From the NCBI GenBank assembly GCA_003662715.1, contig QMYO01000159.1, positions 1-5,124 on the forward strand: a DNA stretch of 5,124 bases, read 5' to 3'. Shown piece by piece: positions 4,678-5,124 of this stretch. Position numbers and translations under genes: made by a program. This stretch comes from Candidatus Bathyarchaeota archaeon (GTDB taxonomy: Archaea > Thermoproteota > Bathyarchaeia > Bathyarchaeales > Bathyarchaeaceae). The notes below the pieces were generated by a model. It was not told the origin of the DNA. It did no database searches and worked only from the letters and a program-made list of their open reading frames with translations. Position 1 is the stretch's first letter. Each line of letters starts with the position of its first letter.

Positions 4678-4983
4678 TTAGATAGTTAAGTAACCGTTTT
4701 TCCTGAGCCATTCTGCTTGGGCTCGTGTGTAGCGCCAGATGATGTCGCCGCGTTTGTCCGACTGGAAATCCCAAGGCGAAACAAGCACCACGTCTCCTTC
4801 CCGAATCCATACACGACGTTTCATTTTACCACGGATACGGCAAAGCCTTTCATGTCCGTCTTGGCAGCGGACAAGAACCCGGTCGAAACCTAGAAGCTTT
4901 ACAGCTATGCCTAACACGTCGTTAGCCACGGGAAGCACCATGTCACTTATGTGTTCCTCGCTAATCACCTTCTTCTTGCCCAC
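4678..4983 (-). CDS. eif1A: Archaeal translation initiation factor aIF1A (eIF1A family)
   Basis: This 101-residue protein is the archaeal homologue of eIF1A and bacterial IF1. It binds the A-site region of the small ribosomal subunit and, with aIF1 and aIF2, helps place the initiator tRNA on the start codon. The basic tail MGKKK is followed by an OB fold (about residues 19-82) with LGFDRVLVRCQDGHERLCRI and RGKMKRRVWIREGDVVLV. The diagnostic PWDFQSDKRGDIIWRY and a helix ending AEWLRKNGYL follow. Length is normal for archaea, without the acidic C-terminal tail of eukaryotes. The start is GTG at 4983: an in-frame TGA lies 12 bases upstream with no other start between, and a strong Shine-Dalgarno precedes it. 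The next minus-strand gene is 108 bases downstream with its own promoter element, so they are probably not an operon. Confidence 0.97.
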   Translation of the reverse strand: MGKKKVISEEHISDMVLPVANDVLGIAVKLLGFDRVLVRCQDGHERLCRIRGKMKRRVWIREGDVVLVSPWDFQSDKRGDIIWRYTRAQAEWLRKNGYLTI

Positions 4984-4988
4984 GGAAG

Positions 4989-4995
4989 CACCTCA
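4989..4995 (-). promoter_or_regulatory. Shine-Dalgarno of aIF1A
   Basis: On the minus strand TGAGGTG lies five bases before the GTG start at 4983 and matches the archaeal 16S rRNA tail complement GGAGGTGA. It fixes the unusual GTG start and contrasts with the giant gene, which has no Shine-Dalgarno. Confidence 0.85.
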
Positions 4996-5016
4996 ACAAA
5001 CTAGAAAGAGGTTTTC

Positions 5017-5030
5017 CTACATATGCTTAT
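5017..5030 (-). promoter_or_regulatory. Weak TATA-like element upstream of aIF1A
   Basis: ATAAGCATATGTAG on the minus strand is centred about 41 bases from the GTG start. Transcription would begin near 4998 and leave a leader of about 15 bases that just contains the Shine-Dalgarno. The match to the archaeal TATA consensus is modest, and aIF1A could instead be read from a promoter beyond the window. Confidence 0.3.
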
Positions 5031-5040
5031 CGCAAACCGA

Positions 5041-5124
5041 AGCTAAACACAAGAAAAAGAAGGGGTTTAGGTTGATGTGTAGGGGTGTTTTATGGGTCTT
5101 GTTCCCAGCCGAAGTTTCGTGCTA
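5041..5124. other. Right-edge region, possible end of an upstream gene
   Basis: Too little sequence is present to call a gene. On the minus strand one frame reads ARNFGWEQDP and stops at 5092-5090, followed by a T-rich stretch at 5062-5051 that could terminate it. On the plus strand ATG at 5092 opens MGLVPSRSFVL after a GGGGTG-like Shine-Dalgarno, so a divergent gene is also possible. The two readings overlap and are mutually unlikely. I see no tRNA or other RNA gene. Confidence 0.25.

Overview
The window looks archaeal. It carries a clear aIF1A gene (archaeal translation initiation factor 1A). Upstream elements are BRE/TATA-like rather than -35/-10. The rest is one very large secreted protein built from cohesin, dockerin, CARDB and C39-like modules. 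This mix is common in uncultured Bathyarchaeia-type Thermoproteota and also occurs in Archaeoglobi-like genomes. The lineage is inferred from module style, not from a marker tree.

Layout, all on the minus strand. Positions 5124-4984 are the region upstream of aIF1A and may hold the tail of another gene. Positions 4983-4678 are aIF1A, with a GTG start and a strong Shine-Dalgarno. Positions 4677-4570 are a 108-bp spacer with an 11-bp inverted repeat, T-tracts and a BRE/TATA-like element. Positions 4569-1 are one uninterrupted frame of 1523 codons that runs off the left edge without a stop. I translated it in full; frame and codon count close exactly at base 1. All long plus-strand frames over this region, and the minus-strand frame at 3155-3559, are shadows of it.

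The giant protein, N to C: signal peptide (1-42); cohesin-like domain (43-185); three 11-residue HMH repeats (193-221); eight alternating A/B repeat units in four pairs (227-904), each normally with one EF-hand-like loop; CARDB-like domain 1 (906-1012); C39-like papain-fold domain with Cys1056, His1271 and Asp1289 (about 1013-1345); CARDB-like domain 2 (1380-1487); and the start of a C-terminal dockerin (1487-1523, cut by the window). Two more dockerin-like modules are inserted inside other domains, one in the third repeat unit and one between the catalytic Cys and His of the C39-like domain.

Taken together this is probably a calcium-stabilised, glycosylated cell-surface or extracellular protein with self-assembly potential, since cohesin and dockerins share one chain, and a peptidase-like or amidase-like core. 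Its biological role cannot be read from this window. aIF1A is a housekeeping neighbour and gives no functional clue.
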